DNA of 29,442 bases from Carthagonibacter metallireducens (lineage in GTDB: Bacteria; Gemmatimonadota; Gemmatimonadetes; Palauibacterales; Palauibacteraceae): NCBI GenBank assembly GCA_023554445.1, contig JAMJQQ010000092.1:1-29442 (forward strand), written 5' to 3'. Made by a program: the position numbers and the translations under genes. Within the stretch, counting starts at the first letter, position 1. Every line of letters starts with the position of its first letter. The notes below the pieces were generated by a model, which was not told the DNA's origin, did no database searches, and was given only the letters and a program-made list of their open reading frames with translations. Below, piece by piece: positions 1 through 7,330 of this stretch.

Positions 1-275
1 AGTCCGTTCTCGGCGAGCCGATCCAGGGTCGGCGTGGGGGTCAGTCCTCCGAACGGGCTGGAGTGGCCGAACCCCATGTCGTCGATCAGCCACACGAGCA
101 CGTTGGGAGCGCCCTCCGGAGGTGTGACGGGCTCCGGCCAGTATTGCTCGGAGTCTTCCAGCGTCCTTCCGATCTTGCCCTGGAATTCCTGCTCCTGGGC
201 CTGCGCGTGTGCGCCGGCGAGCAAGAGGAAGGCCAGCGCGACGCCTCCCGCTCTCTTTTGATGGCGAATGTTCAT
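1..275 (-). CDS. Secreted arylsulfatase, N-terminal part (runs off the window)
   Basis: The first 91 codons of a sulfatase of the alkaline-phosphatase superfamily; the 3' part is outside the window. The ATG at 275 follows a GGAG at good distance. Residues 1 to about 25 form a Sec signal peptide (basic start, hydrophobic AFLLLAGAHA, Ala-rich end). Residues from about 57 read PNVLVWLIDDMGFG, the first beta strand with the paired Asp that bind Ca/Mg in sulfatases. The visible part aligns residue for residue with the N-terminus of the sulfatase at 347-2674, so the two are paralogues. The CxPSR formylglycine motif would lie beyond the edge, so activity cannot be judged. It is probably the last visible gene of the DUF3604/sulfatase operon. 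Family sure; substrate unknown. Confidence 0.9.
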   Translation of the reverse strand, partial: MNIRHQKRAGGVALAFLLLAGAHAQAQEQEFQGKIGRTLEDSEQYWPEPVTPPEGAPNVLVWLIDDMGFGHSSPFGGLTPTPTLDRLAENG

Positions 276-294
276 TCCTTGCTCCTACTTCAAC

Positions 295-345
295 TCACGG
301 GTTGTACCAGATGGGACTCGTGTAGGCCGGCCGACTCCGGAGATC
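295..345 (-). pseudogene. Relic of the 3' end of a second DUF3604 gene
   Basis: On the minus strand the 16 codons before the stop at 295-297 end in AYTSPIWYNP. The intact DUF3604 protein at 2682-4622 ends AYTSPIWYNPE. Over these ten codons the two DNA copies differ at three bases, all synonymous third positions (tac/tat, agt/agc, ccc/ccg). No start or upstream coding body remains, because the sulfatase stop at 347 lies directly before it. The relic sits 19 bases before the sulfatase start at 275, much as the intact DUF3604 gene sits 7 bases before the sulfatase at 2674. I infer an ancestral duplicated DUF3604-sulfatase pair, one DUF3604 copy of which was deleted down to its last codons. Confidence 0.7.
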
Positions 346-346
346 T

Positions 347-2674
347 CTATTCCAGGGCGACGACAAGCCTGTCCAGATTGCCACTGAACGCATTGTCGCG
401 CGTGTAGCTCTTTGAGACCGGCGTGCCGGTGTCCTCTCCGACGTCGAAAGTTTCGGAGAGTGAAAACTGGCCAGGATGCGTGCGATTGACCGGCCCTTGC
501 CCGACCTGCTCACCGTTGACGAACAGGGTAACCGTGCCGGTGTTGTCTTCATTCACCTCGTAGACTGCCCTCAACTCGACTTCGCCACTTGGCAGGACAG
601 TGTTCGAGGTGACCAGGAACCGATCCTCGTTGTACGCGTTGTACTCGTAAACCAGCCGATTGTCGGCAACGTACATCGCGTAGCCACCATAAAGACCGCC
701 CGCAGCCACGAGCACCCCGCTCGCGCCTCCACGAGGAATCTCCGCGTACGCAGTAAGGCTATGGTTCTTGTTCTTCACCGGCGGTGAGTAGGGCTCGGAG
801 ATTCGGACCGCACCCGGCGGGTAGAAGACGAACTCGCTGCGCTGAGGCGTGTAGAGTTGCGCCACTTTGTTGAACCTCGCCCCGATGTCGTCGTACAGCG
901 GGTACACGTTGTACTTCCAGGCCTCCTCATCCCAGGCAGCCTGCAACTCCGCCAGCTTCTCGGGGAACTCCTCAGCCAGGTTGTTGGACTCCGTGAAGTC
1001 CTCGTCCACGTGGTAGAGCTCCCAGACATCATCTTCGAACGGATAGGTTCCTGCAAAATCCCAGGGCATCCGGCCGCCGTGGATGGTGACCGCCTTCCAG
1101 CCGTCCAGATACATGGCCCGGTTGCCAAACATCTCGTAGTACTGGCGGGTGCGCTGATCGGGTGCAGCGGCGTCATTGAACGAATAGGCGAAGCTGGTCC
1201 CATCCAAGGGCATCTGCCTGATTCCGTCGATCTCTTCCATGAACTCGAGACCGAGAACGTCCATGATCGTCGGTGCGATATCGATGATGTGGTGGTACTG
1301 GTCGCGGATTTCGCCGCGCCCCTGGATTCCAGCCGGCCAGTGAACGATCAACGGGTCCTGGATACCGCCGCTGTGGACAGTCTGTTTGAAGTACTTGAAC
1401 GGAGTGTTGCCAGCCAAAGCCCACCCGGCATGGTAGTGGTTGTTGGTCGCTTCCGATCCCCAGTCGTCATACCGGGCCAGGTTCTCCGCGAGCTCCGTCT
1501 GCTGGCTGTTCACGATCAGCACTTCGTTGTGTGTCCCTGCGAGCCCACCCTCACCGCTTGCCCCGTTGTCTGAGGTCAAGATGATGAGGGTGTTGTCGAG
1601 CTCCCCAATCCGTTCCAGCGTGGCGATCAACCGGCCGATCTCCCGGTCGAGATGGTCGAGCTGGCCGGCGAAGGCCTCCATCTGGCGAGCGTACATTCGC
1701 TTCTCTTCTGCAGTAAGCGACTCCCAGGCGGGGATCTCTTCATTCCGCTCCGTCAGTACGCTACCTGGCGGGAGAATGCCCAATTCCAACTGGCGCTGAT
1801 GGATTACCTCCCGCGCCTCATCCCATCCCATGTCGAAGCTACCACGGTACTTCTCGATGAACTCCGGAGGCGCGTGATGAGGAGCGTGCATGCCTCCCGG
1901 GGCCCAGAACATGAAGAACGGACGATCCGGGGCGATCGATACCTGACCGGTCAGGTAGGTGATCGCCTTGTCGGCCAGGTCGGTAGAAAGGTGATAGCCA
2001 GGGTTGTCACGTGATGGCTCGATCGGCTCGTGACCCGCCCACATGACCGGCGTGTAGTTGTTCGCGTCAGCCGACATGAATGTGTACGTGTGGTCGAAAC
2101 CATCACTCGTGGGCCAATAGGTAAAGGGCCCTACCTGGTGCACTTGGAAGCCTGGGGTATGATCCCATTTCCCCAGCGCATAGGTCGTCCAGCCACCCTC
2201 CTGGGCGATTCGCGCTACCTCCTGTGCCTCCATCGGCACACGGCCCCGGTACCCCGGGAAACCCATCGCAGACAGCGCGTGCGAGCCCAGGCCGATGGAG
2301 TGGGAATTCCGACCCGCAAGAATGGCGGCACGTGAAGGCGAACAGAGGGCCGTCGTGTGGAAGTTGTTGTAGCGAAGCCCATTCCCGGCGAGAGCGTCAA
2401 TATTCGGAGTTTCGGTCAGACCGCCATAGGCTCCGAGCTGCCCGTACCCCACATCGTCGAGAAGAATGATCAGGACGTTGGGCTCCTCACCTGTAAAGGT
2501 CGGCTCAACCGGCCAGTCCTCCACCGATTCCTCGTAGGTCTTGGCAATCGTCCCTTCGAAGCCCGCCATCCTCGGATCTTCTTCCTGCGCTACGTCTTCC
2601 GTCGGTTGGCAACCACCAAGGACAATGGCCGCCAGAGCTGGAATCATAGTGATTCTGAAGAAACTCGTCGTCAT
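347..2674 (-). CDS. Lipoprotein arylsulfatase (S1-type sulfatase)
   Basis: A 775-residue sulfatase that would hydrolyse a sulfate ester in the periplasm or at the cell surface. A lipoprotein signal ends at LGGC (C22). D73-D74 form the metal-binding pair, and C111-S-P-S-R is the CxPSR motif whose Cys is converted to formylglycine by an FGE or anSME enzyme; no such enzyme is in the window. The C-terminal third (about 560-775) carries an extra beta-rich part typical of long secreted sulfatases. An in-frame ATG exists at 2764, but the start at 2674 gives the clean lipoprotein signal and has GGAG upstream overlapping the DUF3604 stop. It lies 7 bases after the DUF3604 gene, so they are co-transcribed. 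Substrate unknown. Confidence 0.93.
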   Translation of the reverse strand: MTTSFFRITMIPALAAIVLGGCQPTEDVAQEEDPRMAGFEGTIAKTYEESVEDWPVEPTFTGEEPNVLIILLDDVGYGQLGAYGGLTETPNIDALAGNGLRYNNFHTTALCSPSRAAILAGRNSHSIGLGSHALSAMGFPGYRGRVPMEAQEVARIAQEGGWTTYALGKWDHTPGFQVHQVGPFTYWPTSDGFDHTYTFMSADANNYTPVMWAGHEPIEPSRDNPGYHLSTDLADKAITYLTGQVSIAPDRPFFMFWAPGGMHAPHHAPPEFIEKYRGSFDMGWDEAREVIHQRQLELGILPPGSVLTERNEEIPAWESLTAEEKRMYARQMEAFAGQLDHLDREIGRLIATLERIGELDNTLIILTSDNGASGEGGLAGTHNEVLIVNSQQTELAENLARYDDWGSEATNNHYHAGWALAGNTPFKYFKQTVHSGGIQDPLIVHWPAGIQGRGEIRDQYHHIIDIAPTIMDVLGLEFMEEIDGIRQMPLDGTSFAYSFNDAAAPDQRTRQYYEMFGNRAMYLDGWKAVTIHGGRMPWDFAGTYPFEDDVWELYHVDEDFTESNNLAEEFPEKLAELQAAWDEEAWKYNVYPLYDDIGARFNKVAQLYTPQRSEFVFYPPGAVRISEPYSPPVKNKNHSLTAYAEIPRGGASGVLVAAGGLYGGYAMYVADNRLVYEYNAYNEDRFLVTSNTVLPSGEVELRAVYEVNEDNTGTVTLFVNGEQVGQGPVNRTHPGQFSLSETFDVGEDTGTPVSKSYTRDNAFSGNLDRLVVALE

Positions 2675-2681
2675 GGTTTTC

Positions 2682-4622
2682 TCACTCCGGGTTGTACCAG
2701 ATCGGGCTCGTATAGGCCCTCTCCTGCAGCGTAGTCCATACCTCGTCGCCCAGCTCCACTCCATAGCGCTTGGCGTCGTAGACGACCCAGCGGGGAGTCG
2801 GAATCTCGAGCACGCGGGCGTAGTAGAAGGCCTTGATCGACGGATCGAAGTCCGGGTCCTCCCACACGGTGATCAGCTCCGGATCACCGATCGTGTTGGT
2901 CCAGGTGGCGTTCTCGAGGTCCACGGTGTTCCCCACCGGAGGCAGCTTGCCGTCGGAGCCGGGCGAGCGCCGATCGGCGTCTCCCCATGCCACGTCGTAG
3001 ACCTTCTCGTGGGTCTCACCGTCCTCGTCCAGCCAACCCTTCACGATCTGGATCCGATCCAGGTTGCCGCTGAGCGGGTCCTTGAGGGCAGCGACGAGAA
3101 ACGTCGGCGCCGCGCCGGACGGCGCGTCCGAGAACTCTCCGCCCATCGGGACGCCCTTCGAGTAGCCGATCTCGGCCGGCAGCCGGTTGGACGCGTCGGC
3201 CGCCTCGAACTCCCATCCGCCCCAGAATCGGACCAGGATGCGCGGTCCGGTCGTCGCGTAGACCTCCTTGCGCATCATGGCGTCCCAAAGGGCTTCGCGG
3301 GTGTTCTCGGTCGCCCATACAGCGGCGTATCCCGAGGCCGACATGGCCCAGCCGTCGTACTGGCGGCCGGCGAACTTGGCCATCGGGTGGTTCCAGCGCT
3401 CCGGCGAGGGCTCGGTGCCGGCGTGTTTGCCGATGTAGTTCTCCTCCTCCACCGCGGCGAGCGCCGTATGCGTGTCAGAGGAGCCTACCATCCCGAACTT
3501 GTAGGGATTGGTCCCGAGCTCGCCCTCCATCCTGAGACCCTGTTTCAGAGCTTCCCGGGCGTACTCCTGCGGGATCATCCAGTCTTCCTTGACCACGGTG
3601 AGGTTGAGGTTGCCGAGCTGCAGCGTCTCGAAGTCGGCAAACTCGTCCGTGGGTGAGAGCATCGGGTGCGTCTCTCCATCTCCCTTGATCTGCGTGACCT
3701 CGTACAGCGGCTCCCAGCGAGCCCGCTGCGCGGCGTAGTCGCCCGTCAGGGGCTGGCCGGTGGCCGGGTTGGTCTCGTAGGGAAACATGATCCCGTTCGA
3801 CATGTTGCCGTTGTGGGCCAGCGCGAGGACCCGTCCGCCCGTGGCTTCCTCGTAGCGTGCCATCCACTTCCACAGCTCCTCGGGATTGAAGCTCTCGGCC
3901 GTGGTGTAGGGGACCATGCGCCGGGCCACGTCACCGTCATCCCGGTAGAGCACGTTCCGGTGCAGGTTGTTGCCCTCTTCGGTGGAGGTCCACTCGTAGC
4001 CGAGCATCGCGGTGAAGCGGCCCGGCTCGTTGAACTCCTCGGCGATGTCGATGTACTCGTCCCACACGGTCTGCTGGAAATCGACGTCCAGGACCACTTC
4101 GGGCGTATTGCCGAGCGCGAACGCGTTGATGACGTCCATCGTCGCCTGGAACGCCTCTTCTCCACCGGCCTTGAACGCGTTGTGCCACCCGCGGACCGTG
4201 GGATCGGCGAGGAGCCGCGGATTGCCCGCGATGATCTCCTTCATCGCGCCCATGCCGTCCGAGTGGTCGGCCACCACCAGCCAGTCGAGCGGCCGGCTGA
4301 GCTGGAAGGGCTCGCCGTGGCTCGACGTGACCTCCTCGCCCCGCGCGAAGCGAAACGCCTCCTCGGGACCGATGATGACGCCGAAGCCGCGGGCGTCCAG
4401 GGAGTTGTTCGTGTGTACGTGGGTATCGCCCCAGAAGACCTGTGTGGGGAATCTGCGTCCCGCATACGGCGAGTAGCCTGGTGCTTTCACCAGCGCCGCA
4501 TCTTCGTCCGTCGGCACCATTCCGACGGGATCCTGGGCTGCAGCCTGATCGGCGCTGGCCCCGAACATCAGCAGCAGGATCGAATGTCGGTAGATCCACG
4601 ACCTGAAACTCGACTGACTCAT
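2682..4622 (-). CDS. Secreted DUF3604 (PHP-like metal hydrolase) protein
   Basis: A 646-residue protein of the DUF3604 family, which has a PHP-like metal site and whose substrate is not firmly known. Residues 1-30 look like a Sec signal ending in AAAQ. PHP-type metal motifs follow: WGDTHVHT (D66, H68, H70), VVADHSDG (D119, H120) and, near residue 400, GSSDTHTA. The protein ends in the family-like AYTSPIWYNPE. The ATG at 4622 overlaps the stop of the ABM gene as ATGA and has GGAGG upstream; the frame is open to 5096, but that extension would cross the ABM gene and its promoter. Pairing with two sulfatases suggests release of phosphate or sulfate from an organic compound. Family certain; activity inferred. 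Confidence 0.92.
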   Translation of the reverse strand: MSQSSFRSWIYRHSILLLMFGASADQAAAQDPVGMVPTDEDAALVKAPGYSPYAGRRFPTQVFWGDTHVHTNNSLDARGFGVIIGPEEAFRFARGEEVTSSHGEPFQLSRPLDWLVVADHSDGMGAMKEIIAGNPRLLADPTVRGWHNAFKAGGEEAFQATMDVINAFALGNTPEVVLDVDFQQTVWDEYIDIAEEFNEPGRFTAMLGYEWTSTEEGNNLHRNVLYRDDGDVARRMVPYTTAESFNPEELWKWMARYEEATGGRVLALAHNGNMSNGIMFPYETNPATGQPLTGDYAAQRARWEPLYEVTQIKGDGETHPMLSPTDEFADFETLQLGNLNLTVVKEDWMIPQEYAREALKQGLRMEGELGTNPYKFGMVGSSDTHTALAAVEEENYIGKHAGTEPSPERWNHPMAKFAGRQYDGWAMSASGYAAVWATENTREALWDAMMRKEVYATTGPRILVRFWGGWEFEAADASNRLPAEIGYSKGVPMGGEFSDAPSGAAPTFLVAALKDPLSGNLDRIQIVKGWLDEDGETHEKVYDVAWGDADRRSPGSDGKLPPVGNTVDLENATWTNTIGDPELITVWEDPDFDPSIKAFYYARVLEIPTPRWVVYDAKRYGVELGDEVWTTLQERAYTSPIWYNPE

Positions 4623-4930
4623 GCGGAGGCCTCCTCGCTTGGTTTCCGCTCGATGTTGGTCACTCTGATGTCGTGCGCCTGTCCGAGAACTCGGAGCGCC
4701 CCGAGCAACGTCCGGAACGCACTCGAGGCCATTCGCCTGTCCAGAGCTTCCCGATCGAGCCACTCTTCGCGCCACAGGAAGTGGTTCGGGTCTCCATGTT
4801 GCTCGAACACTCTGCGGTCCAGGCACGACGATTTCTCTGCCGCGACTCGCTCGAGCAGACTCTCCGCAGCGAGAAGGAACTCCCGCCGCTTCTCCGGCTC
4901 CACGTCCACGTGAATCTCGAGACTGAGCAC
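4619..4930 (-). CDS. ABM-domain (antibiotic biosynthesis monooxygenase-like) small protein
   Basis: A 103-residue single-domain protein. It starts LEIHVDVEPEKRREFL, has a central FLWREEWLDREALDRRMASSAFR, and ends in a strand about DIRVTNIE: the dimeric alpha-beta ferredoxin-like ABM fold (YgiN/quinol monooxygenase type). Such proteins oxidise quinone-like aromatics or bind small ligands. No cofactor residue identifies a reaction here. The GTG at 4930 is chosen because GGGAGAG lies at normal distance and the domain begins at once; an ATG at 4999 would add about 23 unrelated residues across the promoter candidate. It is the first gene of the DUF3604/sulfatase operon, coupled to DUF3604 by an ATGA overlap, and has no signal peptide. 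Confidence 0.8.
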   Translation of the reverse strand: MLSLEIHVDVEPEKRREFLLAAESLLERVAAEKSSCLDRRVFEQHGDPNHFLWREEWLDREALDRRMASSAFRTLLGALRVLGQAHDIRVTNIERKPSEEASA

Positions 4931-4972
4931 TTTGCATCTCTCCCTTGAGGGCTCTGACGCCGAACTGCAGGG

Positions 4973-4987
4973 GCACGCACCGTGCCT
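4973..4987 (-). promoter_or_regulatory. Candidate sigma-54 promoter (-24/-12) of the sulfatase operon
   Basis: Read on the minus strand: AGGCACGGTGCGTGC. The -24 GG (4986-4985) and the -12 GC (4974-4973) are 10 bases apart, as required. GGCACG is a full match and GTGC matches TTGC at 3 of 4. Transcription would begin near 4961, about 30 bases before the GTG of the ABM gene. The gene just upstream encodes a sigma-54 activator. Caution: GGCAC-N5-GTGCC is itself a palindrome, so the same spacing can be read on the plus strand. Confidence 0.55.
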
Positions 4988-5024
4988 GCCCTGCAACATG
5001 GCTCGAATCGGATGCAGAATGGCC

Positions 5025-5041
5025 GTAAAAGTATCTTTTAC
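5025..5041. promoter_or_regulatory. AT-rich palindrome, candidate activator-binding site 1
   Basis: GTAAAAG-TAT-CTTTTAC is a perfect inverted repeat with 7-base arms and a 3-base spacer. It stands out as AT-rich in GC-rich DNA. Its centre is about 70 bases upstream of the predicted sigma-54 start site, where enhancer-binding proteins often bind. A further GTTTAC half-site-like word follows at about 5046-5051. Confidence 0.5.
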
Positions 5042-5104
5042 AGCTGTTTACGAGGTCGCAGGGCAGATGCATCGATTCGTCGGAGGTGCAAGCCACGCCA
5101 CGAC

Positions 5105-5129
5105 ATTTCGCCGACCGCGAAATATCGCG
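5105..5129. promoter_or_regulatory. Nested palindromes, candidate activator-binding site 2
   Basis: ATTTCGC-N5-GCGAAAT (5105-5123) is a perfect 7-base inverted repeat. It overlaps a second one, CGCGA-AATA-TCGCG (5116-5129). The pair lies about 150 bases upstream of the predicted sigma-54 start and about 50 bases after the stop of the activator gene. The words differ from those at 5025-5041, so the two sites may bind different proteins. Confidence 0.4.
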
Positions 5130-5176
5130 GCTGCTGCCGGCGAGATTCGAGTGGGTTCAGAGCCGGTGGCGGGAGA

Positions 5177-7330
5177 TCAGGGGGACTGGGCCGGCGGCCG
5201 CGTGATTCCGTGCTTCTTCATACGGGATCGAAGCGTGCTCGGGTTGATGCCGAGGATCCGAGCCGCTCCCTTCTCTCCTTCGAGTCGCCAGCCGGTCGAT
5301 TCGAGAGCTGAGAGGATGTGCTGCCGTTCCGCTTCGACGAGCGTCGACAAACCGGCCGAGGTCGTGGGGGTCCCGCTCGTGCGGGCGGCGGAATCGAAGT
5401 CGGGCGGCAGGACGAGCACCCGATCCGGAGACAGGATCAGCGCGCGCTCGAGAACGTTCTCGAGCTCACGAACGTTTCCGGGCCAGTGATAGTCCATGAG
5501 TCGCTTGATGGCCGGGCCCGGAACCTCCTCCACGGCCTTCCCGATCCTTGCGGCGAGCCTTCGGATGAGATGGTGCACGAGAATCGGAATATCTCCCACG
5601 CGATCGCGCAGAGGAGGTATCGTCAGCGGGTACACGTTCAGCCGGTAATACAGGTCCTCCCGGAACTGACCGGAGCGCACCTGTTCCTCGATATTCCTGT
5701 GCGTGGCCGCGATTACTCGCACATCCGTGGTCCGGGTCCTGGAGCTTCCGACGCGCTCGTAGGTTCCCTCCTGGACCACTCGCAGCAACTTCACCTGCAG
5801 GTCGAGCGGGAGGTCGCCGATCTCATCCAGGAAGATCGTCCCGCGATCGGCCAGCTCGAAGCGACCTGTCCTCGGGCCGGTCGCCCCCGTGAACGCTCCT
5901 CGCTCGTGTCCGAACAGCTCGCTCTCGACGAGATTCGCGGGCAGCGTTCCACAGTTCACGGTCACGAACGGTCGGCCCGATCTCGGGCTTCGATCGTGGA
6001 TCGCCCTGGCGACGAGCTCTTTCCCTACCCCGGTCTCTCCCTGGATCAGAACGGTCGTGTCGGTTCCTGATACCTGCTCGATCCGGTGAAGCACGTACAG
6101 CAACTCGTCGCTGTCGCCTACGATCTCCTCGAAGCCGCGGCTGCTCTCGAGCTCTTCTCGCAGGTATACGTTCTCCTGCTCCAGTTGCCGTTTGAACTCC
6201 TCCAGTTCCGCTATCGCCTCGTCGCGAGCCACCTCGGCCCTCAGCTGCCCGGTCATGTCCGCTCCGACGCGCAGGACCGCCGGCGGGTCGTCGACGGAGC
6301 TGCCGAGTGCCACGTTCGACCAGCGAATCGTCCGCGCCTCTCCGCCCGCCGTGACGAGCGAACGGGTGACCTGAGGCCGGGCGCTGCCGGCGAGCGAGTC
6401 CCGAACACACTCTTCCACCTCCGCACGCTCCGACTCCGGCACCAGGTCCTCGAATCGTCTGCCGATTACCTGGTCCGGGTCATATCCGGACACCTCGAGG
6501 AAGAACGGGTTGACGTAGTCTATGCGCCCCCCGGAATCGAGCCCCATGACGAGCAGCCGGATCCGCTCCATGAGGGTTCTCCAGCGACGTTCTCGCTCCA
6601 CGATCTCATCGGACAGCCGGACGGCCCGGACCACCTGACCTGCCAGTTCGAAGGACAGCACGAGGAGAATCCCGAGGAACGCGAAGGTCAGCACATAGGG
6701 GAACGAAAGAATCCCGAGGTCGACCAGCAGCTCGTGAATCGTAAGCGCCGGGATGAACGCACCCACGCTCAACCCGATCACCCACGCCTCGTGGCGGTTT
6801 CCGTTCCTCCAGAGACGGACACAGGAATCCAGCACCAGCATGGCGAGCAGGATGCCCGGCAGGTCGCCGAGCAGTTTCCAACGTCCCACGGTTCCCTCGG
6901 CCGAGGCAATGCTGCCGCCCCTGGGAAGCGCGATCGCTTCGATCGAGGTGATCTCCGAGTACACGATGCTGAATGGCGACAGCAGGTTGAGCACCAGGAC
7001 GAATCCGAGCACAGCCGTTGCCGCGATGGCCAGCCAGCGTCGGGCATTCCCCGTCCAGGAGACCACGAACCAGATCAGCGCCGCCAGGAAGAGGTCGATG
7101 AAGACCACCGACCACTTCAGCGCAGTGCCGAACTGGGCGGGCGTCTCGGCCGTGTACATCCTCGCCTCGACCAGCGCATTGCCGAGTACCGCCAGTGCGG
7201 CGATCGCGATGAGCAGCCGCGCGGGGTTCCGCCGACCGCGTGCCCAGACGAAGGCATGCTGCAAGCCGAGCGCGAGGCAGATCCCCGCCGCCGCGAACTG
7301 GGCCGCGAGCAGAGCGTTCACTCCGCCCAC
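5177..7330 (-). CDS. Membrane-bound sigma-54 activator (7TM-PAS-AAA+-Fis HTH)
   Basis: A 717-residue bacterial enhancer-binding protein. Residues 1-230 carry about seven hydrophobic segments (roughly 5-27, 38-55, 72-91, 98-118, 155-174, 183-203, 207-229), like the 7TM region of some histidine kinases. A PAS domain follows (about 248-362), then a coiled coil (364-398). The AAA+ domain has Walker A GETGVGKE (431-438), the sigma-54-contacting GAFTGA (478-483) and Walker B IFLDE (D502, E503). A Fis-type helix-turn-helix ends the protein (about 665-708). There is no receiver domain, so sensing is probably by the membrane or PAS part. The ATG at 7330 overlaps the cation-efflux stop by 13 bases. The likely target is the operon starting at 4930. 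Activator role sure; signal unknown. Confidence 0.92.
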   Translation of the reverse strand: MGGVNALLAAQFAAAGICLALGLQHAFVWARGRRNPARLLIAIAALAVLGNALVEARMYTAETPAQFGTALKWSVVFIDLFLAALIWFVVSWTGNARRWLAIAATAVLGFVLVLNLLSPFSIVYSEITSIEAIALPRGGSIASAEGTVGRWKLLGDLPGILLAMLVLDSCVRLWRNGNRHEAWVIGLSVGAFIPALTIHELLVDLGILSFPYVLTFAFLGILLVLSFELAGQVVRAVRLSDEIVERERRWRTLMERIRLLVMGLDSGGRIDYVNPFFLEVSGYDPDQVIGRRFEDLVPESERAEVEECVRDSLAGSARPQVTRSLVTAGGEARTIRWSNVALGSSVDDPPAVLRVGADMTGQLRAEVARDEAIAELEEFKRQLEQENVYLREELESSRGFEEIVGDSDELLYVLHRIEQVSGTDTTVLIQGETGVGKELVARAIHDRSPRSGRPFVTVNCGTLPANLVESELFGHERGAFTGATGPRTGRFELADRGTIFLDEIGDLPLDLQVKLLRVVQEGTYERVGSSRTRTTDVRVIAATHRNIEEQVRSGQFREDLYYRLNVYPLTIPPLRDRVGDIPILVHHLIRRLAARIGKAVEEVPGPAIKRLMDYHWPGNVRELENVLERALILSPDRVLVLPPDFDSAARTSGTPTTSAGLSTLVEAERQHILSALESTGWRLEGEKGAARILGINPSTLRSRMKKHGITRPPAQSP

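Noticed and set aside
2541..3656. Long plus-strand open frame opposite DUF3604
   Set aside because: It is the GC-rich shadow of the minus-strand gene; the protein is Arg/Val/Gly-rich with no domain.
4623..5096. Upstream extension of the DUF3604 frame, adding 158 residues
   Set aside because: The added part has no secreted or domain-like sequence and crosses the ABM gene and promoter gap. The ATG at 4622 gives a clear signal peptide and has a ribosome site.
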